From Roseinatronobacter thiooxidans (GTDB taxonomy: Bacteria; Pseudomonadota; Alphaproteobacteria; Rhodobacterales; Rhodobacteraceae), in contig NZ_MEHT01000010.1 in assembly GCF_001870675.1 (NCBI RefSeq), forward strand, positions 1 to 64,000: a DNA stretch of 64,000 bases, given 5' to 3'. Within the stretch, counting starts at the first letter, position 1. Each line of letters opens with the position of its first letter. This document shows positions 16,687 to 26,395 of this stretch, in pieces. The position numbers and the translations under genes were made by a program. The notes under the pieces are model-generated. The model was not told where the DNA came from. It made no database searches and saw only the letters and a program-made list of their open reading frames with translations.

Positions 16687-17880
16687 TCAGGTCACCTTGG
16701 CGCGCTGGTGGAATTCGGGCCTGTCCCAGCGGTTTTCCCGAAGGATGGCGCAAAGCTTATCTGCCGCCTGTTCTACATCCTGCTGTGACAGATAAAGCGG
16801 CGTGAACCCGAAGCGCAGGATATCGGGCGCGCGGAAATCGCCAATCACGCCTTCGGCGATCAGCGCCTGAATGATGGCATAGCCATGCGGATGACGAAAA
16901 CTGACCTGAGAGCCGCGCTGTGTGCCCTCGCGCGGAGAGGCCAGCGCCAGATCGGGGCACTCTGCCGCGACACGGGTGATGAAAATTTCCTGCAATTCCA
17001 GCGAGCGGGCGCGCAGATCGGCCATATCGACCCCGTCCCAGACATCGAGTGCGGCATCAAGGGCGGCCAGTTGCAGGATCGAGGGGGTACCCACGCGCAT
17101 GCGGTCAATGCCTGCGCCGGGACGATAGTCCAGATCAAACGCAAAGGGCGCTTCATGCCCCAACCAGCCCGACAGCGCGGGCCGCACGCTTTCGGCCAGA
17201 CGCGGGGCCACATAGATGAATGCAGGGCCACCGGGGCCGGAATTGAGGTATTTGTAGCTGCACCCCACTGCGAAATCGGTATCAGCCCCTGTCACATCGA
17301 CTGGGATGGCGCCAGCGGAATGGGCCAGATCCCAGACCACCAGCGCGCCCATCTGGTGCGCGCGCGCGATCAGGCGGGCCATGTCATGCTTGCGGCCTGT
17401 GCGGTAATCCACCTCGGTGATCATCAGCACAGCGATTGTTTCATCTATCGCGTCTTCCACCGCTTCTGGCGCGACAGTCTTAAGCCGGTACTCCGGCCCC
17501 AAGGTGCGGCACAGCCCGTCGGCCATATACAGATCAGACGGGAAATTGCCGCTATCCGACAAGATGACGCGGCGACCCGAGCGCAACTCCAGCGCCGAGG
17601 CCAGCGCCTGATAGACCTTTATCGACAAGGTGTCGCCCATCACCACGCTGCCTGCGGGCGCGCCGATCAGCTTGCCCACCCTGTCGCCCACGCGGGCGGG
17701 CAGGTCCATCCAGCCGGCCTTGTTCCAGCCGGTGATCAGCATCTCACCCCACTCGGCGCGGATGGTCTGTTCCACGCGCGCAGGCACGGCGCGGGGCAGG
17801 GGGCCAAGGGAATTGCCGTCAAGATAGATCACCCCCTCGGGCAGATCGAACATGGCGCGGGTGGCGGTGAAATCTGTCAT
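16687..17880 (-). CDS. kynU: Kynureninase
   Basis: PLP enzyme (397 aa) that cleaves kynurenine to anthranilate and alanine in tryptophan degradation. Family features: IYLDGNSLGPLP near the N-terminus, GDTLSIKVYQ, the Asp of VVWDLAHSAGAIPVD, and the PLP-binding Lys in GCSYKYLNSGPGG. The start ATG 17880 has GAAGGA 8 bp upstream and gives the usual MTDF start; the frame is open to 17970 but lacks a better site. No other kyn genes are in the window. It is divergent from the rhodanese gene. Confidence 0.95.
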   Translation of the reverse strand: MTDFTATRAMFDLPEGVIYLDGNSLGPLPRAVPARVEQTIRAEWGEMLITGWNKAGWMDLPARVGDRVGKLIGAPAGSVVMGDTLSIKVYQALASALELRSGRRVILSDSGNFPSDLYMADGLCRTLGPEYRLKTVAPEAVEDAIDETIAVLMITEVDYRTGRKHDMARLIARAHQMGALVVWDLAHSAGAIPVDVTGADTDFAVGCSYKYLNSGPGGPAFIYVAPRLAESVRPALSGWLGHEAPFAFDLDYRPGAGIDRMRVGTPSILQLAALDAALDVWDGVDMADLRARSLELQEIFITRVAAECPDLALASPREGTQRGSQVSFRHPHGYAIIQALIAEGVIGDFRAPDILRFGFTPLYLSQQDVEQAADKLCAILRENRWDRPEFHQRAKVT

Positions 17881-18006
17881 GGTCTTATTCCTTCGGGTTG
17901 CGGGCATATCGGTGCCGCGTTCGCGCGCCAAGGTCAAGGCCAGCGCAAGGGGCTTGAAATGGGAATGCAAATAATCGAATGTGATTTTATTTGGAGGAGA
18001 GACCCC

Positions 18007-18420
18007 ATGCGCGCTTTTCTGGCCACCTGTCTGACCGCCGGACTTGTTCTTGCCAGCCCTGTCCGTGCCAATGATCTGGCCGACGAGATTTCAGCCTATC
18101 TGGATTTTGCCAGCTATACCGAAGGGGTGATCATGGTCGAGCAACTGACCCCCGATATTCTGCCTGATGTCACCTTTGTTGACACACGCAATGCGGGGGA
18201 ATTTGCCGAAGACGGGATCGAGGGCGCGGTACATATCGAATGGCGCGAGATTGTGGACAGGCTGGATGAACTGCCAAGCCGTGGCATGGTGGTGGTCTAT
18301 TGCAACACGGCGGTGCTTTCGACGCAGGCGATGCTGGTTGCGCGGCTTCTGGGGCGCGCGAATGTGCTGGTGCTGCAAGGCGGGCTGGCCGCGTGGACCG
18401 CAGAGCAGGGCCAGGGTTAA
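18007..18420 (+). CDS. Periplasmic rhodanese-like protein
   Basis: Single-domain rhodanese (137 aa) with a signal peptide (cleavage near PVRAND). The catalytic cysteine is present at residue 99 in VVVYCNTAVLS, and the fold is marked by DTRNAGEFAEDGIEGAVHI and the closing LQGGLAAW. It should transfer sulfur or handle persulfides in the periplasm. The start ATG 18007 follows TTGGAGGAGAG. The gene is 15 bp upstream of an ICMT-like methyltransferase, so the two are probably one operon. The active-site loop (CNTAVLS) is not the canonical CxxGxR, so the substrate is unclear. Confidence 0.9.
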   Translation: MRAFLATCLTAGLVLASPVRANDLADEISAYLDFASYTEGVIMVEQLTPDILPDVTFVDTRNAGEFAEDGIEGAVHIEWREIVDRLDELPSRGMVVVYCNTAVLSTQAMLVARLLGRANVLVLQGGLAAWTAEQGQG

Positions 18421-18435
18421 GAAAGCAGGCGCAAT

Positions 18436-18879
18436 TTGCGACATCTTGATTATCCGCCGGTCTGGCTGATCGGCGCATTGGCCCTTGTGTGGTGCGAAAC
18501 AATGTTCGTGCCGCAGCTGCTGGGCCATGCCTATATTCAAGGGGCGGGCACACTGCTGGTGCTGCTGGGGGCGGTTTTGTTCGGGCTGGCGGGCTGGGCG
18601 TTCTTGCGCGCGCGTTCCACCATCATCCCGCACCAGACGCCGCAACGGCTGATCACCACGGGAATATTCCGCTTTTCGCGCAATCCCATCTATCTGGCCG
18701 ATGTACTGATTCTTGTCGGGCTGTCGCTGCGCTGGGGCGCGGTCGGGGGGCTGGTGCTGGCGCCTGTGCTGGTCTGGGTGCTGCACGCGCGCTTTATCAA
18801 GCTGGAAGAGGGGCGGATACTGCGCGCGTTTGGCGCAGATGCGCAGGCCTATTTTGCCCGCACGCGGCGGTGGCTGTGA
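18436..18879 (+). CDS. ICMT/PEMT-like membrane methyltransferase
   Basis: Integral membrane methyltransferase of the isoprenylcysteine/phospholipid methyltransferase type (147 aa). Four hydrophobic segments are seen, followed by the SAM-binding signature: TTGIFRFSRNPIYLADVLI, then near the C-terminus ARFIKLEEGRILRAFGADAQAY. The natural substrate of bacterial members is mostly unknown. The start is a TTG at 18436 with AGG about 7 bp upstream; no ATG or GTG is available before the first membrane helix. Co-transcribed with the rhodanese gene by position. Confidence 0.82.
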   Translation: MRHLDYPPVWLIGALALVWCETMFVPQLLGHAYIQGAGTLLVLLGAVLFGLAGWAFLRARSTIIPHQTPQRLITTGIFRFSRNPIYLADVLILVGLSLRWGAVGGLVLAPVLVWVLHARFIKLEEGRILRAFGADAQAYFARTRRWL

Positions 18880-19081
18880 CAGGGCTGGCCGCCAAGCTGA
18901 CAGCGGCGCTGCAAGACCATGCGCGGCGTTGTGACGCGTGCGAAGCATGCAACACGATGCAGCCGTTTCGTATTATTGCCCGCTTGTGAAAGAATGTTGC
19001 GCAGGTTATGGAAGCGCGGTGCCATCAAACCATGTTTACACAAGCAGAATATGGTGAACCTGAACGAAAGGGGGACGACGC

Positions 19082-20653
19082 GTGAAAGTCGGGGCGTTAA
19101 AGGAAATCAAACCGGGCGAGGCGCGGGTCGCGTTGACACCGGACAGTGCGCAGCAAATCCAGAAGCTGGGCCATGCGTGTTTTATCCAGTCAGGCGCGGG
19201 TATCGCGGCGGGCTTCAGTGACGAGCTGTATGAAAAAGCTGGTGTCACGGTCGTCAAAGACGCGGCCGCATTGTGCGAGGCGACAGATGTCGTCATCAAG
19301 GTGCGCGAACCAGAAATGGACGAAATCAAGCTGCTGCGCACTGGCCAGACGCTGATTTCATTCTTCTGGCCCGCCCAGAATGCGGAAATGCTGGAAGCCG
19401 CGAAAGCGCAGGGCGCAACCGTTATTGCGATGGACATGGTGCCGCGCATCAGCCGCGCGCAGAAAATGGACGCGCTGTCCTCTATGGCCAATATCGCGGG
19501 CTACCGCGCGGTTATCGAGGCGGGCAACAATTTCGGGCGCTTCTTCACCGGGCAGGTGACAGCAGCGGGCAAGATCCCGCCCGCGCGCGTGCTGATTGTG
19601 GGTGCAGGTGTGGCCGGTCTGGCTGCCATCGGCACATCCACCAGCCTTGGCGCGATCACCATGGCTTTCGATGTGCGCCCCGAAGTGGCCGAACAGATCG
19701 AGTCGATGGGCGCGGAATTCGTGTTCCTAGAGTTCGAGGATAACGCGACAGACGGCGCTGAAACAGGCGGCTATGCTGCCCCGTCCAGCCCTGAATTCCG
19801 CGAAAAGCAGTTGGAGAAATTCCGCGAACTGGCGCCCGATGTCGATATCGTCATCACCACTGCGCTGATTCCCGGACGCCCTGCGCCCAAGCTGTGGACC
19901 GAAGATATGGTCCAGATGATGAAGCCCGGCTCGGTGATTGTCGATCTGGCAGCGGAAAAGGGCGGCAACTGTGATCTGACAGTCATGGATGAACGTCTGG
20001 TCACGGAAAACGGTGTCATCATCGTCGGCTATACCGATTTCCCGTCACGCATGGCGGCGCAATCCTCGACGCTGTATTCAACCAATATCCGCCACATGCT
20101 GCATGACCTGACGCCTGCGAAAGACGGTGTCATCAACCACAATATGGAAGATGACGTCATTCGCGGCGCAACCGTCACGCATGAAGGCGCGGTCACCTTC
20201 CCGCCGCCGCCGCCCAAGGTAAAGGCCATTGCAGCCAAGCCGAAGGAGAAGGTCAAGGAACTGACAGCAGAAGAAAAGCGCGCCAATGAAGTGGCCGCGT
20301 TCAAAGCGCAGACCAAGTCACAAGTCGCGCTTCTGGCGGGTGGTGCGGCGTTTGTTCTGGCTGTGGGAATGGTTGCGCCTGAATCCTTCATGCGCAATTT
20401 CATCATTTTCGTGCTGGCCGTGTTCGTGGGCTTTCAGGTGATCTGGAAAGTGTCACATTCGCTGCACACGCCGCTGATGGCCGTGACCAACGCAATTTCC
20501 TCGATCATCATCGTGGGGGCGTTGTTGCAGATCGGGTCAACCTCTGGGCTGATCACGATTCTTGCGGCGCTGGCGCTTCTGATGGCGGCAGTGAATATCT
20601 TTGGCGGATTCATGGTGACACGGCGCATGCTCGCCATGTTCCAGAAGTCCTGA
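19082..20653 (+). CDS. pntA: NAD(P) transhydrogenase subunit alpha
   Basis: Membrane proton-translocating transhydrogenase, alpha subunit (523 aa), which with PntB moves hydride from NADH to NADP+ using the proton gradient. Domain I binds NAD(H): the N-terminal half ([20 protein letters not shown]) and the Rossmann part ([17 protein letters not shown]). A Pro/Lys linker ([19 protein letters not shown]) leads to four C-terminal transmembrane helices from about residue 420. The single-chain form matches the enterobacterial PntA layout, not the split PntAA/PntAB form. The start is GTG 19082 after AAGGGGG. pntB follows after 18 bp. Confidence 0.96.
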   Translation: MKVGALKEIKPGEARVALTPDSAQQIQKLGHACFIQSGAGIAAGFSDELYEKAGVTVVKDAAALCEATDVVIKVREPEMDEIKLLRTGQTLISFFWPAQNAEMLEAAKAQGATVIAMDMVPRISRAQKMDALSSMANIAGYRAVIEAGNNFGRFFTGQVTAAGKIPPARVLIVGAGVAGLAAIGTSTSLGAITMAFDVRPEVAEQIESMGAEFVFLEFEDNATDGAETGGYAAPSSPEFREKQLEKFRELAPDVDIVITTALIPGRPAPKLWTEDMVQMMKPGSVIVDLAAEKGGNCDLTVMDERLVTENGVIIVGYTDFPSRMAAQSSTLYSTNIRHMLHDLTPAKDGVINHNMEDDVIRGATVTHEGAVTFPPPPPKVKAIAAKPKEKVKELTAEEKRANEVAAFKAQTKSQVALLAGGAAFVLAVGMVAPESFMRNFIIFVLAVFVGFQVIWKVSHSLHTPLMAVTNAISSIIIVGALLQIGSTSGLITILAALALLMAAVNIFGGFMVTRRMLAMFQKS

Positions 20654-20671
20654 CGGCAGGAGGAATAAGAG

Positions 20672-22174
20672 ATGGATTTCGGATTTACAGTTGCGGCCTA
20701 TGCGGTTGCGACAGTTCTCTTTGTCCTGTCGCTTGGCGGTCTGTCAGGACAGGAAAGCGCCAAACGCGCCATCTGGTATGGTATTGCGGGCATGACCGTG
20801 GCGGTGCTGGCCATGCTGGTTGGCCCCGGCTCTGGCATGTGGGGGCTGACGGTTGTGCTGATTGCAATCGGCGGCATTGTCGGCTGGCAATTGGCCACGC
20901 GCGTGCAAATGACGCAGATGCCCGAGCTTGTGGCCTTCATGCACTCGCTGGTTGGGTTGGCGGCGGTTCTGGTGGGCTTGAACGCGCATCTTGAAATCGG
21001 AAGCGTGGCGCAGATTTTCGCGGAAAATGCCTTGCCCTTCCCGCAGCCCGAAGGGCTGATGTCGGTGCCTGCCTATGAACTATGGCTGAGCCTGAGCAAT
21101 TTCGCAGCGATCATCGGCAAGAAAACCGCTGTTGAAGTGACGATTCTGCGTGTCGAATTGATGATCGGCATCTGGATCGGGGCTGTGACCTTTACAGGGT
21201 CAATCATCGCCTATGGCAAACTGGCGGGCCGCGTAGACACGGCCGCCAAGCAATTGCCCGGCGGGCATATGCTGAATGCGGGCGCGGCGGTTCTGTCGGT
21301 TGTGTTTGCGGGGCTGTATCTGGTCTATGCCGACAGTGCAGGCGCGTCGATCCTGATGCTGGTAGTGCTGACAGCGCTGGCGCTGTTTATCGGCTATCAC
21401 CTGATCATGGGCATTGGCGGGGCTGACATGCCGGTGGTGGTGTCGATGCTCAACAGCTATTCCGGCTGGGCGGCGGCGGCCATCGGCTTCTCGCTTGGCA
21501 ATGAATTGCTGATCGTGGTGGGCGCGCTGGTCGGGGCTTCGGGCGCAATCCTGAGCTACATCATGTGCAAGGCCATGAACCGCAGCTTCATCAGCGTGAT
21601 CCTTGGCGGCTTTGGCGGCACAACCGGCCCACAAATGGCAGTTGAGGGCGAGCAGGTTGCGATCAACGCTGATGGTGTTGCAAGCGCGCTGAACGAGGCT
21701 GACAGCGTGGTTATCGTGCCCGGTTACGGCATGGCGGTGGCACAAGCCCAGCAAAGCGTGTCGGAACTGACCCGCAAACTGCGCGCCAAGGGCAAGAATG
21801 TGCGTTTCGCCATTCACCCCGTGGCGGGCCGTTTGCCGGGGCATATGAACGTGCTGCTGGCCGAAGCCAAAGTGCCCTATGACATCGTGCTGGAGATGGA
21901 CGAGATCAATGACGACTTCCCATCGACAGATGTGGTGATCGTCATCGGCTCCAACGACATCGTGAACCCTGCCGCACAAGAAGACCCCAACAGCCCCATC
22001 GCGGGCATGCCGGTTCTGGAAGTGTGGAAGGCGAAACAGGTATTCGTGTCCAAGCGCGGGCAGGGGACAGGCTATTCCGGCATCGAGAACCCGCTGTTCT
22101 ACAAGGACAACACGCGGATGTTCTACGGTGATGCGAAAGCGTCTGTGGACAGCCTGTTGCCGATGATCGATTGA
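20672..22174 (+). CDS. pntB: NAD(P) transhydrogenase subunit beta
   Basis: Beta subunit of the transhydrogenase (500 aa). The first 290 residues are about nine transmembrane helices (domain II, proton path), with [19 protein letters not shown] typical. The last 180 residues are the NADP(H)-binding domain III, with [15 protein letters not shown] and [22 protein letters not shown] site precedes ATG 20672. A strong terminator follows at 22195. Confidence 0.97.
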   Translation: MDFGFTVAAYAVATVLFVLSLGGLSGQESAKRAIWYGIAGMTVAVLAMLVGPGSGMWGLTVVLIAIGGIVGWQLATRVQMTQMPELVAFMHSLVGLAAVLVGLNAHLEIGSVAQIFAENALPFPQPEGLMSVPAYELWLSLSNFAAIIGKKTAVEVTILRVELMIGIWIGAVTFTGSIIAYGKLAGRVDTAAKQLPGGHMLNAGAAVLSVVFAGLYLVYADSAGASILMLVVLTALALFIGYHLIMGIGGADMPVVVSMLNSYSGWAAAAIGFSLGNELLIVVGALVGASGAILSYIMCKAMNRSFISVILGGFGGTTGPQMAVEGEQVAINADGVASALNEADSVVIVPGYGMAVAQAQQSVSELTRKLRAKGKNVRFAIHPVAGRLPGHMNVLLAEAKVPYDIVLEMDEINDDFPSTDVVIVIGSNDIVNPAAQEDPNSPIAGMPVLEVWKAKQVFVSKRGQGTGYSGIENPLFYKDNTRMFYGDAKASVDSLLPMID

Positions 22175-22194
22175 TCTTTGGTCGAGAGTTGCGG

Positions 22195-22224
22195 AAAAGG
22201 CCCCCGGTTCGGGGGCCTTTTTTG
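22195..22224. terminator. Bidirectional rho-independent terminator (pntB / pentapeptide gene)
   Basis: AAAAGGCCCCCG and CGGGGGCCTTTT pair around a GTT loop and are followed by TT. Poly-A before and poly-T after the stem make it usable from both strands, as expected between the convergent pntB and pentapeptide-repeat genes. Confidence 0.92.
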
Positions 22225-22232
22225 TTGGGCGG

Positions 22233-23897
22233 TTATTCGGGTTTGGGCGGGGGGCGGTAGGTGTCGGGGTTGGCCTGCCATTTTCGCCATTCTTTGTCGT
22301 AGTTGTGTGAGCCATGATCTGGCAACTCCCAGTCCGGCCAATGATCGGGGCTGTGGGTGCCATTGGGCAGGATCACGCTGGCATCGCCAAAACAGGACAT
22401 GATCTGCTTCTCGAACATAGGCACTGTAGTAAAATCCAATTTTCTCAGCGCGGCGCCTCGAAAACTAGCCGAGTTAAGAACGGTGAAACTATCCATTCGG
22501 GTCTGCGAAAGATTCGTCCCCTCCATCTGTGCGGCCCAGAGGTACGCGCTTTCCATCCGCAAATGCAAGAGATCTGCTCCCTCCATCCGCGCCTCGCTGA
22601 GGTCCGCCCCCTCCATCCGCGCCAGAGAAAGGTCTGCCCCCTCTATCCGCGCCTCCATGAGCACTGCCCCCTCCATCCGTGCTTCCGAAAGGTCCGCACC
22701 TTCCATCCGCGCCTCAAAAAGATTTGCCCCCTCTATCCGAGCACCCCAGAGACTCGCGCCTTCAAGCCGCGTGCCGTCAAACCGCGCACCGGAAAATACT
22801 GCGTCTGATCCGTTTGGTTGCTTCGCCGCCATATCGGCGCCTTGCAGGTTGGCCCCGCGTAGGTCCAGCCGATAGCCGCGATAGTCGCGGAGCTTGGTTT
22901 TCCATTCCTCGAGTCCTTCTTTGAATGCCATCTTTGCCGCTTTGCCCAAGGGCGGGTCGCTGGGATCATCGGGTAGGCGCTTGAAATCGAGATCAAAGGG
23001 CCAGAACTTAGCCTGTGTCGGTGGGTTGGGCCATGCAGCCTCGACGCGGCGCTGGTCCTCGTTGCGTCGTCCGATCACAGTCAGCGCAAGCTGCACGTCG
23101 GCGCGGGGTTTGGACAAGTTGGCCGCCCAGCGTTTGGTTGCAGCCACCGAAATATTGTCTTCTAGGTAAAGTGGATGAACGTTGTATTGCTCGCAAAACC
23201 ACTCATCGAAATGTTCTTCTGGCATTTCTGGGTCTTCGCGCTCTTCCTCGTAAAGAACACGCAAGCTCTTCTTGGCTTCTGACCCCCGCGCGTTCTCGCG
23301 GATATAGGCGCAGAGGATTTCCATCACCCGCACATGGTCGCGGCCCTTGTCATGCATCGTTGAATCCTGCGCGATGCGTTCCAGCGACAGAATCGCGCCC
23401 ATGCGTACTTCGATATTAGGGACCGTTCTTTCAACTTGAACCGGCTTGCCGTCTGCATCCAACGAGTATTGCTTTTCTGTCTTCTCCGACCCCAACTGCT
23501 CGACCGCCTTATTGATGCGGTCGGTCATGTGGCCTTCCTGCTCTAGCCGCTGGGTCTTGTGGCGTAGATAGGTGCCATAGATCACGAAAGGCGCACCCAA
23601 GAATGCGGCAATCAGCGCGCCGAGGCCAAGCGAACCTGAGGCAAGGGGTGCGCCCTCCACCCCGTTGAACACCTGCCATACTCCCCAGAGCGTCGCGCCC
23701 AAAAGCCAGACCCAGACTGGAAACAGCCCCAAAGCCGCCGCCTTGAACCAGCTTTCAAAGGTGACAGGCTGCGCACGCTCCGCCCCGAACAGCATCAGCC
23801 AGACCAGCGCCACAACGATTAGAGCCAGAACGCCCGCAAGAAGTGTATGCACCCCCTGCCATGTCAGAAAATACAGGGTCACGGGGTCAATGTTCAT
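22233..23897 (-). CDS. Membrane-anchored pentapeptide-repeat protein
   Basis: Two N-terminal transmembrane helices (about residues 10-35 and 50-75, a third near 85-105) anchor a cytoplasmic part of 554 aa total. Residues about 120-200 form the conserved juxtamembrane region seen in many membrane pentapeptide proteins (ITDRFTKAVEQLG-like, here MTDRINKAVEQLGSEKTEKQ; then RMGAILSLERIAQDS and HVRVMEILCAYIREN). A charged middle region follows. Residues about 375-475 hold ten decapeptides of the type ARMEGADLSE, which fold into a right-handed quadrilateral beta-helix. ATG 23897 is chosen as the first Met before the first helix; its ribosome site is weak. Function is unknown. It is a lone gene, convergent with pntB and divergent from the DUF3422 gene. 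Confidence 0.82.
   Translation of the reverse strand: MNIDPVTLYFLTWQGVHTLLAGVLALIVVALVWLMLFGAERAQPVTFESWFKAAALGLFPVWVWLLGATLWGVWQVFNGVEGAPLASGSLGLGALIAAFLGAPFVIYGTYLRHKTQRLEQEGHMTDRINKAVEQLGSEKTEKQYSLDADGKPVQVERTVPNIEVRMGAILSLERIAQDSTMHDKGRDHVRVMEILCAYIRENARGSEAKKSLRVLYEEEREDPEMPEEHFDEWFCEQYNVHPLYLEDNISVAATKRWAANLSKPRADVQLALTVIGRRNEDQRRVEAAWPNPPTQAKFWPFDLDFKRLPDDPSDPPLGKAAKMAFKEGLEEWKTKLRDYRGYRLDLRGANLQGADMAAKQPNGSDAVFSGARFDGTRLEGASLWGARIEGANLFEARMEGADLSEARMEGAVLMEARIEGADLSLARMEGADLSEARMEGADLLHLRMESAYLWAAQMEGTNLSQTRMDSFTVLNSASFRGAALRKLDFTTVPMFEKQIMSCFGDASVILPNGTHSPDHWPDWELPDHGSHNYDKEWRKWQANPDTYRPPPKPE
22476..22775 (-). repeat. Ten 30-bp repeats coding decapeptides
   Basis: Inside the pentapeptide gene, ten consecutive 30-bp units encode decapeptides (two pentapeptides each) with consensus EARMEGADLS. 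The central units are nearly identical in DNA, with CCCTCCATCCGCGCCTC as a recurrent word on the plus strand. This implies recent expansion by slippage or unequal recombination; copy number may vary between strains. Confidence 0.9.
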
Positions 23898-24080
23898 AGG
23901 AAAATCTTTCGGTAAAATGAGGCTAGAGTAGCGACTGCGGCTTTCTTGCGCAACTATGGCGGGTTCAGGGGGGGGGGCGGTTTGCAACAATGATTTGTGG
24001 CGAAAATACAAGTGTGCAACAGTGTGCGAATTCCAAGCGTTTTCATTTGCTGCGTTGCAGAATATGCTGAACGGATACCC

Positions 24081-25385
24081 ATGCAAAAGGCTCTCTCCAC
24101 CATGCCGCCGATCGAGGACCACCCCCAGCGCTATACGCTTGTGAATGAACTGCATGCGCGTCCTGCGGCCAAGATTTCCGCACCGGGTGTTGCGGTGTTT
24201 CTGGCGGTCAAGCCCGCGCGCGATGCCTCCAAGCGCGACCGTGGGGCGGATCGCGCGCATCTGCTGTCGCTGCTGGACCGGCACGGTGCTGGCCATCCGG
24301 CACCCGATGCGACGCATCATTCCGCAGAACTGGGCCGCCACCATCTGAAATGGGAAAGCCATACAGAGTTTGTGACCTATACTGCTTTCGAGCAGGGCAT
24401 GGCCGAGCGGCCTTTTGACCCCGCCGCCTTTGATGTGTTTCCGGACGCGTGGTTGCAGGATGCGCCCGGAACGCGCCTGACCTCGATCCTGTTCCAGATC
24501 GAGAACATGTCTGACGACATTACAGAGATGGCCGAGAAATTGCAGGACTGGTTTGTGCCTGAAAGTCTGGCTGCGTCCTATGTGCTGGATGGCACCGCCA
24601 TCATTGCCAGCGATTTCCGCATTGACCGTGCGGGCCATATAAGGATGGCGGTGTTCGTAAAGCCCGGCACTGGCGGGCGGCGTGTGGGGCGTATTTTGCA
24701 GCGCCTGTGCGAGATTGAAACCTATAAGACCAGTTCCATGCTGGGCCTGTTGCGTGCGCGGAGCCTGTCTTCGCAGATGGCGGCGCTGGATGATGAATTG
24801 TCGCGCTTGACCCGCGCCATGATGGAACCTGACAAGCGGTCTGAAGATACGCTGGAAGCGCTGCTGCGCATTTCGTCCGAGTTGGAAAACATGATGGTCG
24901 AGAATTCCTTTCGCTTCGGGGCGACAGGGGCGTATGAGGCGTTGGTGAACCAGCGCATCGAGGTGTTGCGCGAAGCGCGGTTCAATGGCCGCCAGACGCT
25001 GCAAGAATTCATGACCCGCCGCTATGACCCTGCGATGCGCACTGTCAAATCGGCCGAAGCACGGTTAAGCAAGATGGCAGAACGCGCGATGCGCGCGGGG
25101 CAGTTATTGGGCACGCGGGTGGATGTCGAACGCTCGGCGCAGAACCAGAAGCTGCTGGAAAGCATGGACCGCCGCGCCGATCTGCAACTGCGGTTGCAAA
25201 ACACGGTCGAGGGGTTGTCTGTTGTGGCGATCAGCTACTATGCTGTCAACCTTGCCAGCTATGTTGCCATGCCCATGATGGAGCCGTTCGGCATTTCGCG
25301 CGGGGTTGCGATGGCCATTCTTGCACCCCTTGTGGTGCTGGGGGTCTGGGGCATGGTACGCCGCATCCGGCGGCATTTTGACTAA
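24081..25385 (+). CDS. DUF3422 family membrane protein
   Basis: DUF3422 protein (434 aa), a proteobacterial family of unknown function. The family start (EDHPQRYTLVNELHARP) is at residues 11-27. A long helical region with coiled-coil potential (about 230-370, including RSLSSQMAALDDELSRLTRAM) follows. Two C-terminal transmembrane helices (about 385-425) end in RRIRRHFD. This resembles a CorA-like layout, but without the GMN motif of magnesium channels. ATG 24081 is preferred over upstream options since the N-terminus then matches the family; GGA lies 7 bp upstream. Confidence 0.9.
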   Translation: MQKALSTMPPIEDHPQRYTLVNELHARPAAKISAPGVAVFLAVKPARDASKRDRGADRAHLLSLLDRHGAGHPAPDATHHSAELGRHHLKWESHTEFVTYTAFEQGMAERPFDPAAFDVFPDAWLQDAPGTRLTSILFQIENMSDDITEMAEKLQDWFVPESLAASYVLDGTAIIASDFRIDRAGHIRMAVFVKPGTGGRRVGRILQRLCEIETYKTSSMLGLLRARSLSSQMAALDDELSRLTRAMMEPDKRSEDTLEALLRISSELENMMVENSFRFGATGAYEALVNQRIEVLREARFNGRQTLQEFMTRRYDPAMRTVKSAEARLSKMAERAMRAGQLLGTRVDVERSAQNQKLLESMDRRADLQLRLQNTVEGLSVVAISYYAVNLASYVAMPMMEPFGISRGVAMAILAPLVVLGVWGMVRRIRRHFD

Positions 25386-25432
25386 ACATTCTTGCGCATA
25401 CATCGCGTGTCGATAGGGCGCTTTGCAGGGCG

Positions 25433-26395
25433 TCAGTCTTGGCGCGCCTCTGCAATGCGGGCGGCAAGCCGGTGGATTGCCGCGACAACCTCTTCCGGTT
25501 TTGCATGATGGGGCATATGCCCCACCCCTTCCAGCCGGGTCAGGGTGACGCTCTCGACCTCTGCCTCCAGCCGCGCGGAGTGGTATTGCAGACCCACTGT
25601 GGTGTCGCTGGTGCCGTGCAAAACCTCAATCGGCATGGTCAGGGCAGGGTAGCCGCCTGCCATCGCATCGACATGGCGTTTCAAACTGTCGATCTGGCTT
25701 GCATTCAGGCGCAACTGTTCTGCGCGCAAGGTCAGCGCCAACCCCAGATGATCAAGATACCCTTCGGGCACAGGGTCGGGGGCAAATACCCCTTCAAGGC
25801 TACGCTCGACCGCGCCGCGCGGGGCGAAGCGCGAGATCAGCGGCAACACAATATGCTGCCCCAATGCAGAGGCGCTGAGTTTGTACCAGATGCCCAACTC
25901 GCCCGGCCATGGATGCGAGGCAGGCGCCAGCAATGTCAGGCCCGCCACATCATTGGGTGCGCGCAAGGCCCATGCAAGGGCGACCGCCCCGCCATAGGAA
26001 TGCCCCAGCACAATAGGGTCTTCCAGACCCAGCGTCGCTGCGGCCACGCGCAGAATGTCGGCTTGCACCACAGGGCTGTCAGGGCCGCCGAAATCGTCGG
26101 AAAATCCGAAACCGGGACGGTCAAAGGCGATGACGCGAAAATCATCTGCCATCCGCGCGATCAGATCAAAGCTGAAATCGCGCGAATTGCCATTGGCCCC
26201 GTGGATCATAACCAGATCCGGCCCCTGACCCTGAATCACGGCATGAATGCGCCCTTGTGGCAGGTCAATAAAAGCCCCCTGCGGCGCAGTGTCGGCATGG
26301 GCCATAGGGTCCTCCAGCGCAGTTGAACAGGCCGCGACAATCGCGGTGCTCAGGGCAAGCCCTGCAAGTTTATTGGCCGATATGCGCAAGGTCAT
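25433..26395 (-). CDS. Alpha/beta hydrolase, predicted lipoprotein
   Basis: Exported alpha/beta hydrolase (320 aa). A lipobox is visible (TAIVAACST, Cys at about 22), so it is probably lipid-anchored. The oxyanion region ([12 protein letters not shown]), nucleophile Ser in [10 protein letters not shown], Asp in HGTSDTTV and His in GVGHMPHH are all present. Substrate unknown; the cap resembles epoxide-hydrolase or haloperoxidase relatives. Its start overlaps the end of metA by 26 bp, so it is the last gene of the P-loop/metA unit. No functional link to methionine is obvious. Confidence 0.85.
   Translation of the reverse strand: MTLRISANKLAGLALSTAIVAACSTALEDPMAHADTAPQGAFIDLPQGRIHAVIQGQGPDLVMIHGANGNSRDFSFDLIARMADDFRVIAFDRPGFGFSDDFGGPDSPVVQADILRVAAATLGLEDPIVLGHSYGGAVALAWALRAPNDVAGLTLLAPASHPWPGELGIWYKLSASALGQHIVLPLISRFAPRGAVERSLEGVFAPDPVPEGYLDHLGLALTLRAEQLRLNASQIDSLKRHVDAMAGGYPALTMPIEVLHGTSDTTVGLQYHSARLEAEVESVTLTRLEGVGHMPHHAKPEEVVAAIHRLAARIAEARQD

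Noticed and set aside
22476-22775. CRISPR array
   Set aside because: The 30-bp units are contiguous without spacers, keep one reading frame and encode pentapeptide repeats.
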